Source: Candidatus Nanohalarchaeota archaeon (lineage in GTDB: Archaea; EX4484-52; B79-G9). From it: 22,819 nucleotides of DNA. This document shows positions 14,355 to 22,117 of this stretch, piece by piece. Under the pieces are notes generated by a model that saw only the letters and a program-made list of their open reading frames with translations, was not told the DNA's origin and made no database searches. Both the position numbers and the translations under genes were made by a program. Location of the stretch: NCBI GenBank assembly GCA_017610525.1, contig JAFCBW010000004.1:1-22819 (forward strand), in the 5' to 3' direction. The stretch's first letter is position 1; each line of letters opens with the position of its first letter.

Positions 14355-16180
14355 ACAAAAAATCATACAGACTAGTATGCATTGACTGCAAAAAAGAATG
14401 GGACGAAAAAGAAACCACAAGCAACTGCCTCGAGTGCGGCGGCGCACTCGACATAACCTACGACTACGAAAAAATCACAGAAAAACTAAACAGGCACCTC
14501 ATAAAAACAGCACCAATAACCTCCCTAAAATACCTCAACTTCTACCCCATAGACGACATGACAAAAATCATAACCCTGAACGAAGGCAACACCCCCCTCT
14601 ACGAATGCAAAAACCTGGGAAAAATGCTCGGACTAAAGCACCTCTACATAAAATACGAAGGAGCAAACCCCACAGGCGCCTTCAAAGACCGCGGAACCAT
14701 GGTAGAGATCACAAAAGCCCTCGAACTGGGGAAAAAAGCAGTCTGTTGCGCATCAACAGGCAACATGGCAGCATCAGTCTCAGCCTACGCCGCAAAAGCA
14801 GGCCTCCCATGCTACGTAATAGTCCCCGAGGGCACCCCCACAGGCAAACTCGCACAAACCCTCTCTTACGGCGCAAAACTAATCCAGATAAGAGGCACCT
14901 ACGCTGACGCCGTAAAACTGACAATCAACCTCAGCGAAAAACACAACTTCTACCTCTGCGGAGACTACGCATTCCGTGCAGAAGGCCAGAAATCCATTGC
15001 CTTCGAAATCTCAGAACAGCTCGGCTGGCGCGCCCCCGACAAAATAATCATCCCCATAGGCTGCGGCACAAACTCATCAGCAATATGGAAAGGCTTCAAA
15101 GAATACAAAAAACTAGGCTTCATAGACACACTCCCAAAAATAATCGGCGTACAGGCAAAAGGAGCAAACCCCATAGTCTGCGCCTACAAAAAAAAGCAAA
15201 AGACATTCAAGATACAGGAAAACCCATCCACAATATCATCAGCAATATGTGTAGGCGACCCACTCGACGGCAAAAAAATACTAAAAGCAATCCACGAATC
15301 CGGCGGCTCAGCACTCGACGTAGACGACAAAGACACACTAAACGCACAAATACTCCTCGCAAAACAAGAATCAATATTCGTAGAACCATCAGCAGCCACA
15401 GGCCTCGCAGCACTAAAAAAAATGCTAAAAAATAAACAAGTAACCCCCGACGAAAAAATAGTCCTGGTAATGACCGGCGCAGGCCTGAAAGACCCGTCAT
15501 CAGTACTGAAAGTACTCCCTACATGCCCTGTAATCGACCCCATCGACGAAGAAGTTGACCGCTTCCTCAACAAAAAATACTACCAGATATGCTCAGCAAA
15601 CATCAGCACAGACGACAAAAAAATACTCTTTGATAAGACCCCGACAGACAAGAAAATAGAAAAAACAGTAAAAGATGAATTCGACATCGAGCTAACAAGC
15701 TCAGACCTTGAAAACGCAAGAGAACAAATAATATCATTTCTGAAAAGAGGAAAGCAGATAAAAAGAGCCGACCTCCAGATGATAATAGAAAAAAGCATCC
15801 GAAAAGGAAAAATAAAAACAATAAAGATCATAGACTTCAGCGTAAACTCAGAAAAACACAAACCACCAGTAGCAAACATCCAGCTGGAATACAAAAACAG
15901 CACATACAAAGAATCCTCAACCGGTGTCGGGCCAGTAGACGCACTCATCAAAGCATTCCACAAAGCCCTCCTGAAAAACAACATGAACTACATACTGACA
16001 GACTACAAAGTAGACATAAAAACCAAAGACTCAGACTCCACAGTAGACATAAAAATGGCTGTAACAGACATGAAAACCAACACCACAGTAATCGCGATGG
16101 GCACAAGCCCCGACATCATAGTCGCAAGCATCGAAGCCTTTGAAGAAGCATCCAACCTGCTATACAACAAAAGCAGATAA
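14351..16180 (+). CDS. thrC: Threonine synthase fused to a LeuA-type allosteric (LeuA_dimer) module
   Basis: A 609-residue protein; ordinary threonine synthase is about 400. Residues 1-395 are a complete PLP-dependent threonine synthase, converting O-phosphohomoserine to threonine: zinc-ribbon Cys10, 13, 26 and 29; PLP Lys112 in NPTGAFKDRG; STGNMAAS (135-142); EGQKSIAFEI (211-220); GVQAKG; EPSAATGLAAL; TGAGLKDP. Residues about 440-490 (ELTSSDLENAREQII...RGKQIKRADLQMIIE) resemble the linker subdomain of 2-isopropylmalate/citramalate synthases. Residues about 495-605 match their regulatory domain: GVGPVDALIKAF (525-536), LTDYKV (549-554), VDIKMAV, and GTSPDIIVASIEAFEEASN (584-602). In the parent enzymes this domain binds leucine or isoleucine. 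Feedback control of threonine synthesis by a branched-chain end product is inferred. The catalytic LeuA/CimA barrel is absent from the window. Confidence 0.9.
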   Translation: MNKKSYRLVCIDCKKEWDEKETTSNCLECGGALDITYDYEKITEKLNRHLIKTAPITSLKYLNFYPIDDMTKIITLNEGNTPLYECKNLGKMLGLKHLYIKYEGANPTGAFKDRGTMVEITKALELGKKAVCCASTGNMAASVSAYAAKAGLPCYVIVPEGTPTGKLAQTLSYGAKLIQIRGTYADAVKLTINLSEKHNFYLCGDYAFRAEGQKSIAFEISEQLGWRAPDKIIIPIGCGTNSSAIWKGFKEYKKLGFIDTLPKIIGVQAKGANPIVCAYKKKQKTFKIQENPSTISSAICVGDPLDGKKILKAIHESGGSALDVDDKDTLNAQILLAKQESIFVEPSAATGLAALKKMLKNKQVTPDEKIVLVMTGAGLKDPSSVLKVLPTCPVIDPIDEEVDRFLNKKYYQICSANISTDDKKILFDKTPTDKKIEKTVKDEFDIELTSSDLENAREQIISFLKRGKQIKRADLQMIIEKSIRKGKIKTIKIIDFSVNSEKHKPPVANIQLEYKNSTYKESSTGVGPVDALIKAFHKALLKNNMNYILTDYKVDIKTKDSDSTVDIKMAVTDMKTNTTVIAMGTSPDIIVASIEAFEEASNLLYNKSR

Positions 16181-16217
16181 CAAAAATCTCAAGACACAAT
16201 TACATACACCATTAACC

Positions 16218-16273
16218 GGGTGGGTGGAAGTTCGAGGACGGACTACCCCAAAACACCAAGGGGGAAAAACCGT
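16218..16273 (+). repeat. G-rich intergenic motif, copy D (thrC-ilvD), uninterrupted
   Basis: GGGTGGGTGGAAGTTCGAGG at the start and ACACCAAGGGGGAA at 16253-16266. ACGG (16238-16241) can pair with CCGT (16270-16273), enclosing CCCC against GGGG; AGTTC/GGACT offers a competing hairpin. The base changes relative to copy C still allow outer pairing but in a slightly different register. A five-codon ATG frame at 16287 with AGAGG upstream follows; its meaning is unknown. Confidence 0.6.
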
Positions 16274-16371
16274 AAAGAGGAATCAAATGAACACGAAAAA
16301 GTAACATTAGGTCGCACATTCATCCTGAAACTCAACCACAACGACAACTTCCTAGATAGGTGACAAAAAAA

Positions 16372-18024
16372 ATGCTATCAGACACAGTAAAAAAAGGAAT
16401 TCAGCGCGCCCCAAACCGCGCCCTGCTCCGCGCAGACGGACTCACAGACGCAGACTTCAAAAAGCCATTCATAGCAATAGCAAACTCCTACAACAACATC
16501 ATCCCCGGCCACATCCACCTGAACGAACTAAAAGAAGAAGTAAAAAAAGGCATAGAAGACGCCGGCGGATACCCCTTCGAATACGGCGTCCCCGGCATCT
16601 GCGACGGCATAATCATGGGACATGGCGGAATGCGCTACTCACTTGCATCCCGCGAGACAATCGCAGACTGCATAGAACTCATGACACACGCCCACTGCTT
16701 CGACGGCTGGGTAGGCGTAACAAACTGCGACAAAATAACCCCTGCAATGCTAATGGCAGCAGCAAGAATAAACATCCCGGCAATAATCCTGACCGGCGGC
16801 CCAATGGATGCCGGCACAGCCAACAACAACCAATGCGACCTCATATCCGCATTCGAGGCAGTCGGGCAATACAGCGCAGGCAAGATCACAGAACAACAGC
16901 TGCAGGAAATCGAAAAAAACTGCTGCCCCGGCGCAGGCTCATGCGCAGGACTCTTCACCGCAAACACCATGGCCTGCATGACAGAAGCCCTGGGCATGTC
17001 TTTGACCGGCTGCGCAACAACCCTCGCAATATCCGAAAAAAAGAAAAAGCAGGCCTACGAAACAGGCAGGCAAATAGTAAAACTAATAAAAGCAAACCTG
17101 ACCCCGAAAGACATCATGACAGAAGACGCATTCCAGAACGCCGTAACAGTAGACATGGCAATCGGCGGATCAACAAACACAACACTCCACATCCCCTCAA
17201 TCGCAAAAGAACTAAACATAGACATCACACCCGACACATTCGACAAAATCGCAAAAACCACCCCAAACATCTGCTCAATAAGACCCAGCGGCTCATACTT
17301 CATGAAAGACCTCGACACAGCAGGCGGCATCCCATCAGTCCTGAACCGTCTGAAAGACAGGCTAAAAGACTCAAAAACAGTAAACCTGAAATCAATCAAA
17401 GAGATAGCCGAACAATCACAAATACTAAACCCCGAAATAATAAGGCCACTGGACAACCCCTACCACAAAGAAGGCGGCATAGCAGTCCTCAAAGGCAACA
17501 TCGCAAAAAACGGCTCAGTAATAAAGCAGACAGCAGTAAACAAAGACATGCTAATCCACACAGGCCCCGCAAAAGTCTTCGAAGACGAAGACACACTGAT
17601 GAAAGCAATCCTTGAAAACAAAATCAACGAAGGCGACGTAATAATCATAAGATACCAGGGAAAAGCAGGCGCACCCGGCATGCCGGAAATGCTCTCCCCG
17701 ACATCAGCCATCATGGGCGCCGGCTACAAAAAAGTAGTTCTCATAACAGACGGCAGATTCTCAGGCGGCACAAGAGGCCCCTGCATAGGCCACATCGACC
17801 CCGAAGCATATCTCGGCGGCGCAATCGCAGCAGTAAAAGATGGCGACATGATAGAGATAGACATCCCCGCCCGAACCCTAAACGCAAGACTGACAGACGA
17901 GCAGATACAGAAGCGCATGAAACAGGCAAAACCACCAGAGCGCACATTGACACACTTTCTAAAACAATACCGCGAAAAAGTCAGCTCAAACCCTAAAACA
18001 CATATTAACTCCGCCCCCCAATAA
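16372..18024 (+). CDS. ilvD: Dihydroxy-acid dehydratase
   Basis: Fe-S enzyme dehydrating dihydroxyisovalerate and its methyl homologue to 2-oxo acids. The protein is 550 residues. Probable cluster Cys are Cys77 (GICDGI), Cys119 (TNCDK) and Cys191 (GAGSCAG). NSYNNIIPGHIHL, MGHGGMRYSL, DMAIGGSTNTTLHIP and DGRFSGGTRGPCIGH are all typical, and the overall pattern is closest to archaeal IlvD. The start ATG at 16372 is placed by AGGTGA (16358-16363) with 8-nt spacing; an upstream GTG at 16360 lies inside that site. The next gene follows after 7 nt. Confidence 0.96.
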   Translation: MLSDTVKKGIQRAPNRALLRADGLTDADFKKPFIAIANSYNNIIPGHIHLNELKEEVKKGIEDAGGYPFEYGVPGICDGIIMGHGGMRYSLASRETIADCIELMTHAHCFDGWVGVTNCDKITPAMLMAAARINIPAIILTGGPMDAGTANNNQCDLISAFEAVGQYSAGKITEQQLQEIEKNCCPGAGSCAGLFTANTMACMTEALGMSLTGCATTLAISEKKKKQAYETGRQIVKLIKANLTPKDIMTEDAFQNAVTVDMAIGGSTNTTLHIPSIAKELNIDITPDTFDKIAKTTPNICSIRPSGSYFMKDLDTAGGIPSVLNRLKDRLKDSKTVNLKSIKEIAEQSQILNPEIIRPLDNPYHKEGGIAVLKGNIAKNGSVIKQTAVNKDMLIHTGPAKVFEDEDTLMKAILENKINEGDVIIIRYQGKAGAPGMPEMLSPTSAIMGAGYKKVVLITDGRFSGGTRGPCIGHIDPEAYLGGAIAAVKDGDMIEIDIPARTLNARLTDEQIQKRMKQAKPPERTLTHFLKQYREKVSSNPKTHINSAPQ

Positions 18025-18031
18025 ATAGACC

Positions 18032-18544
18032 ATGCCAAACGCAGTAACCCACATCCTGATACCAATAATCCTAATAGACATCATAAGAGACTACAAACTA
18101 AAAAACAAAAGAGTATTGACAAACAAACACATCCTTCTCTGCGGCATAGGCGGCATCCTCCCAGATCTGGACGTAGCCTTTGGTCTCGTAATGACCATAC
18201 TGAACGGCTCAGCCCCCATGGCATTCCACAGGACATACACCCACTCCATATTCGCACCACTACTACTCTTAATAATCACCGCAATACTCCACTACAAAAA
18301 GAAAAAAGAGCCATTCAAAATCTCCCTCATGATAACAATCGGATACATAATCCACCTCCTCCTCGACGCCATACTCATAGACAGCATCATGCCATTCTAC
18401 CCATTTAGCACAGCAAAATGGGGCTTAAACCTAATAACAGGAGACGAGTTCGGAACAACCTTAATGCTTGCCCTGGACACAGTAATCCTACTTGCATGGC
18501 TCATCCACGAGCAGATAAAACACAAAATAATCGACTACATCTAA
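18032..18544 (+). CDS. YdjM-like membrane-bound metal-dependent hydrolase (DUF457)
   Basis: A 170-residue polytopic membrane protein with the conserved polar residues of the YdjM/DUF457 family: His7, PDLD (44-47), HRxxTHS (66-72) and HLLLD (108-112), embedded among about four or five hydrophobic helices. These residues are presumed metal ligands; no substrate is established for the family as far as I know. It starts 7 nt after ilvD, so it is transcribed with the branched-chain operon, though no metabolic link is evident. It is convergent with the small wHTH gene 53 nt downstream. Confidence 0.85.
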   Translation: MPNAVTHILIPIILIDIIRDYKLKNKRVLTNKHILLCGIGGILPDLDVAFGLVMTILNGSAPMAFHRTYTHSIFAPLLLLIITAILHYKKKKEPFKISLMITIGYIIHLLLDAILIDSIMPFYPFSTAKWGLNLITGDEFGTTLMLALDTVILLAWLIHEQIKHKIIDYI

Positions 18545-18597
18545 GACAAAAAACAAACAAAAGAGAAAAAGCAGGAAAAAATAGTCTGAACAAACAC

Positions 18598-18873
18598 CTA
18601 CTCAGTAGGAAGCTCGGATACAGACTCAAAAATACGATGATAATCCAGACCTTCAGACGTAATTGAATATTTCTCTTCTTGACGGCATAGCAAATCATCT
18701 CCAACCATCGTCTCCAGATACTTAGAAAGATCACCCTCATCCAAAGAGACATAGTCCCCTATTTTATCCTCTGTCCATCCAGGAACTCCCTTTACAGCAG
18801 TCAAAATACCATAAACAACTTCAGCACAACCAGGATTACCTGTAATTTCAATCAGCATTTCATTTTTATCCAT
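18598..18873 (-). CDS. Small winged-helix transcriptional regulator
   Basis: A 91-residue protein predicted as one winged helix: helices around EVVYGILTAVKG and TEDKIGDYVSLDEGDLSKYLETMVGDDLL, then a wing LLCRQEEKYSITSEGLDYH. The ATG at 18873 is preceded by GGGTGGTG at about 5-nt spacing. Upstream in-frame codons as far as 19077 would cross its own promoter (TATA at 18926-18934), so I exclude them. It is divergent from ilvE (starts about 140 bp apart), so it is a candidate regulator of ilvE and itself. I do not recognise a named subfamily. Confidence 0.65.
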   Translation of the reverse strand: MDKNEMLIEITGNPGCAEVVYGILTAVKGVPGWTEDKIGDYVSLDEGDLSKYLETMVGDDLLCRQEEKYSITSEGLDYHRIFESVSELPTE

Positions 18874-18925
18874 TAAAACACCACCCATTAATTTCAAACT
18901 AGTAGCTACAACATAACCTAAAACC

Positions 18926-18934
18926 TTTTTAAAC
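18926..18934 (-). promoter_or_regulatory. TATA box of the small winged-helix gene
   Basis: Minus-strand GTTTAAAAA preceded by AAAAGG, which could serve as a BRE. It predicts transcription starting near 18903 and a leader of about 30 nt that includes the GGTGG ribosome-binding site. Confidence 0.5.
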
Positions 18935-18973
18935 CTTTTCACAAACACCAAAAAACCATTCCCAAAAACAACA

Positions 18974-18980
18974 TATAAAA
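18974..18980 (+). promoter_or_regulatory. TATA box of ilvE
   Basis: TATAAAA centred at about 18977. It predicts transcription starting near 19003-19005, almost at the GTG at 19005 and 10 nt before the ATG at 19014. It shows that ilvE is expressed separately from the ilvD operon. Confidence 0.6.
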
Positions 18981-19013
18981 ACATGGCACCCCTAAAATAA
19001 CAGCGTGACAACC

Positions 19014-19931
19014 ATGTCAGAAATAAAATCAGAAAAAATCTGGATGAACGGCAAACTAACAGGCTGGGACAACGCAACCGTCCACATCATGACCCACGCA
19101 CTCCACTACGGCTCAAGCGTATTTGAAGGCATAAGATGCTACAACACAAAAAAAGGCCCAGCCATATTCCGCTTAAACGACCACACAAAACGCCTCCTTG
19201 AATCCGCAAAAATACACCGCATGAAAATCCCCTACACCCAATCCGACATCAACACAGCAATAAAACAAACCATAAAAGCAAACAACCTAAAAGAATGCTA
19301 CATCCGCCCACTCATCTACAAAAGCACAGGCGGCATCAGCCTAAACCCCCTCCCCGTAAAAACCGACACAGCAATCGCAGTCTGGTCATGGGGCGCATAC
19401 CTTGGAGAACAAGCCCTAAAAACCGGCATAGACGTAAAAATATCCACATGGACAAGAATGGCCCCAAACACCCACCCCGGCATGGCAAAAGCAGGCGGCA
19501 ACTACATAAACTCCCAACTCGCAAAAATAGAAGCCGTAGAAGACGGCTACGCAGAAGCAATAATGCTAAACAGCGCAGGCTTTGTAGCAGAAGGCACAGG
19601 CGAAAACATCTTCATCATAAAAGACAACATAATCCACACCCCAAAAACATCAGACTCAATACTGCCCGGCATAACAAGAGACTCAATAATAAAACTAGCC
19701 AAAGAACTAAACTACAAAGTAAAAGAAACCACAATCCCAAGAGAAATGCTCTACATCGCAGACGAGCTGTTCTTCACAGGCACAGCAGCAGAAGTAACCC
19801 CCATAATATCCGTAGACAAGATAACAATCAGCAAAGGCGCGCGGGGCCCAATAACAGAAAAGCTCCAGAGCGCATTCTTCAACATCCTGAAAGACGGAAA
19901 AAGACCAGACTGGTTTGAACTTGTAGACTAA
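19014..19931 (+). CDS. ilvE: Branched-chain amino acid aminotransferase
   Basis: PLP transaminase (fold type IV) for the last step of valine, leucine and isoleucine synthesis. It is 305 residues from the ATG at 19014; an in-frame GTG at 19005 adds three and cannot be excluded because of a possibly leaderless transcript. HALHYGSSVFEGIR (28-41), the PLP-binding Lys159 in MAKAGGNYINSQLAK, and the GFVAEGTGENIFII loop (189-202) are diagnostic. FFTGTAAEVTPI near the C-terminus binds the PLP phosphate. It is convergent with the racemase fusion 12 nt downstream. Confidence 0.95.
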   Translation: MSEIKSEKIWMNGKLTGWDNATVHIMTHALHYGSSVFEGIRCYNTKKGPAIFRLNDHTKRLLESAKIHRMKIPYTQSDINTAIKQTIKANNLKECYIRPLIYKSTGGISLNPLPVKTDTAIAVWSWGAYLGEQALKTGIDVKISTWTRMAPNTHPGMAKAGGNYINSQLAKIEAVEDGYAEAIMLNSAGFVAEGTGENIFIIKDNIIHTPKTSDSILPGITRDSIIKLAKELNYKVKETTIPREMLYIADELFFTGTAAEVTPIISVDKITISKGARGPITEKLQSAFFNILKDGKRPDWFELVD

Positions 19932-19943
19932 TAAACACAAACC

Positions 19944-21254
19944 CTATCCCGCAAACACACAACCAGACTCAAAATCAAACCGCGGGACAATATCATAGGC
20001 ATCCAACTTCAAACAAAAATCAAGATCATCATCCTGCTTCAATCTCCTCAGGCGACTCGCGCCGCGAGACATCAAAATCTCTCTCTTAACACCCTCAAAA
20101 TCAGGACATTCTCCCAAAAGCTTACCTTTGATATACTCAGCACAAAGCTCATCCTCCACACACGCACTACGGGACGCAAAACCCATAGCAACAAGACTCA
20201 CCTCTCGCGGATTCCTCTTATTGATATACTCAACAACCGCAGAAACATTAGCAAAACTGCCAACAATAATCTCATCTGACCTACCCGCACCCACAATCCC
20301 CTGCGTTCCGGCAGACGTCGTAATAATAACCCTCTCCCCTTTAAGCCGCAAACTAGAAGCCTCAGTAGGCGAATTACCATAATCAAACCCATCCGGGACA
20401 AGACCCTTCCTCTCCCCAAAAAGCAGACAGCGCGGACTCTTCTTCTTCAGACCGAGCGCATCATCCAGGCTGCCAACAGGAATAACACATTTTGCCCCTT
20501 GCCCAAGACACGCAATAATAGTGTTGCTCGCCCTGAAAACATCAATGGTTACAGAAATACCGCGAGCTTCCCGCGCACCATCCAGACAACTCATCCGCAA
20601 AGTATCATAAACCTTCAGAGAACTATACTCTTGCCTTACCAAAAGAGGAATCTCTGTACACCCAAGCACAACCGCTTCCACCCCCTCATCAGCCATCTTC
20701 CTGATAACAGACATATAACCCAGCCTCGCCTCTTCTGTAATCTTCCCATGCGCCAGCTCATCCCATATAATCCTATCCACAAAATCCCTATCCCCCTCAT
20801 CCGGCACAACCACATCAATACCATATTCACCAAACGTCTTCTGAAAATAACCAAACTCCATAGTCTGCTTTGTACCAAGCAGCCCAACCTTAGAAAACCC
20901 ATCCGCCTTTATCTCACTTGCCGTAGCATCCATAATACTCAAAACATAAAGAGGAGACAACTCCCGAATCTTATCATAAGCATTGTGCGGCGTATTCGAA
21001 GCAATCGCAGCAAAATCAGCCCCAGCACCCTTTAAATCATAAATCCCTGCCACAATAATCTCCGCAACCCTATCCCAATCATTGTCATCCTGCGCATCCA
21101 CAACTTCCGAAAGATTCAGGCTCCGAATAGTCACCTGCGGAAAATTCAACCCCCCAGACATCTCATTATAGCCCTGCGTTATAAACCTATAATATTCAGC
21201 CGTAGATTCAGGACTCAACCCACCAATAATCCCAATACGCTTAGGCTCTGTCAT
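19944..21254 (-). CDS. Aspartate/glutamate racemase domain fused to a ComB-like (2-phosphosulfolactate phosphatase) domain
   Basis: A 436-residue two-domain protein. Residues 1-230 are an Asp/Glu racemase family member: GIIGGLSPESTAEYY (8-22), ASNTPH (85-90, where the first catalytic Cys of classic racemases is Ser) and LGCTEIPLL (198-206) with the second Cys199 kept. Residues about 232-436 match the ComB family: DVFRASNTI (238-246), FGERKG (279-284), YGNSPTEAS (292-300), ITTSAGTQG (311-319) and ACVEDELCAEYI (364-375). ComB removes phosphate from 2-phosphosulfolactate in coenzyme M synthesis. No other coenzyme M gene is present, so the true substrate is open. One catalytic Cys suggests a one-sided racemase or a lyase/hydrolase-like relative. 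The fusion is one continuous frame; the coding strand is G/T-rich. Confidence 0.85.
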   Translation of the reverse strand: MTEPKRIGIIGGLSPESTAEYYRFITQGYNEMSGGLNFPQVTIRSLNLSEVVDAQDDNDWDRVAEIIVAGIYDLKGAGADFAAIASNTPHNAYDKIRELSPLYVLSIMDATASEIKADGFSKVGLLGTKQTMEFGYFQKTFGEYGIDVVVPDEGDRDFVDRIIWDELAHGKITEEARLGYMSVIRKMADEGVEAVVLGCTEIPLLVRQEYSSLKVYDTLRMSCLDGAREARGISVTIDVFRASNTIIACLGQGAKCVIPVGSLDDALGLKKKSPRCLLFGERKGLVPDGFDYGNSPTEASSLRLKGERVIITTSAGTQGIVGAGRSDEIIVGSFANVSAVVEYINKRNPREVSLVAMGFASRSACVEDELCAEYIKGKLLGECPDFEGVKREILMSRGASRLRRLKQDDDLDFCLKLDAYDIVPRFDFESGCVFAG

Positions 21255-21307
21255 AACAAATACAAGAACTCCAAACTACAACAATTTTACCCCCGCCATG
21301 ACAGGGA

Positions 21308-21943
21308 CTAAACCCCAAACTCCCTCGAAACCACCTTAATCTCCGCCTTCCGCAAATGCTCAAGCACCGTAGCCTTATTCAGCCCAAGCCGGCGCGCAAG
21401 CTCCTGACAGGAAATCCCCCGCGGCCACCGGTAATACCCAAGCTCAAGCGCCGCCTTAATAACCCTCTCTTGCTGCGAAGACAGATTAAACCCATCAAAA
21501 GTAGACCTCTTCAGATACAGAAGCTCAAACTCACCCAGAAGCTTAATCTCATCAATCGCGCCCTTAATAAACTCCTTCTTAGGCGAAGCAACGCACCAAA
21601 CCTCCCACCCATCAACAAGCGGCACCCTCTTTGGAACAAAACACTTATTCTTAAGAATAGTATGAACAACAGAACCAATACGGGAAGTATCAGTAAACAC
21701 CTGCAAAAAAAGCTTCCTGTCAGTCTCCTCAAGCACATTGAACCGAACAACAACCCCATTACTATCAAAATACTCCTTAATAAGAGCAGCCTCCTTTTGA
21801 GAAGCAAGCGACACCTCAGTAACATCCTGCACAAAATCAGGAGTGAGACTGACAGTAACATGCGTAACAAAAGCGCTCTTGAAGCGCGAAAGCCCCACAG
21901 TCCAACACCCACGATGCCGAAGTTTAAACTTAGCTTCAAACAT
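21308..21943 (-). CDS. HTH_10 (bacterio-opsin activator-like) transcriptional regulator
   Basis: A 211-residue protein. The C-terminal HTH_10 domain spans 154-205 with the signature LSSQQERVIKAALELGYYRWPRG...ELARRLGLNKATVLEHLRKAE. The N-terminal 150 residues form a Bat-type alpha/beta sensor region without recognisable ligand residues. The start at 21943 is 26 nt from a TATA box, so the mRNA is probably leaderless. It lies 53 nt upstream of, and co-directional with, the racemase-ComB fusion, so it may control that gene. Confidence 0.85.
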   Translation of the reverse strand: MFEAKFKLRHRGCWTVGLSRFKSAFVTHVTVSLTPDFVQDVTEVSLASQKEAALIKEYFDSNGVVVRFNVLEETDRKLFLQVFTDTSRIGSVVHTILKNKCFVPKRVPLVDGWEVWCVASPKKEFIKGAIDEIKLLGEFELLYLKRSTFDGFNLSSQQERVIKAALELGYYRWPRGISCQELARRLGLNKATVLEHLRKAEIKVVSREFGV

Positions 21944-21964
21944 AAATCATATACGTGCCTAAAT

Positions 21965-21974
21965 CTATAAAAAC
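21965..21974 (-). promoter_or_regulatory. TATA box of the HTH_10 regulator
   Basis: Minus-strand GTTTTTATAG centred about 26 nt before the ATG at 21943. No Shine-Dalgarno precedes the ATG, as expected for leaderless initiation. Confidence 0.6.
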
Positions 21975-22087
21975 ATAACAGACGAGACAAAAAGACGCAC
22001 AAATACACACAATATCAGAATTACACGGGATTTTGTCCATAGAACTCGTTGTTATATTCAATAATTCTTTAGCAGCAGTGCGAAAGC

Positions 22088-22096
22088 TTTTTAAAA
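22088..22096 (+). promoter_or_regulatory. TATA box of the T-rich membrane-protein gene
   Basis: TTTTTAAAA centred 26 nt before the ATG at 22118. The rest of the 22008-22087 spacer shows no gene or RNA that I can recognise. Confidence 0.5.
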
Positions 22097-22117
22097 TTCA
22101 CAAAAATTATAGCTATT

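Noticed and set aside
18874..19077. N-terminal extension of the small winged-helix protein to 19077
   Set aside because: It overlaps the ilvE start and crosses both promoters; the protein has a good ribosome-binding site at the ATG at 18873.
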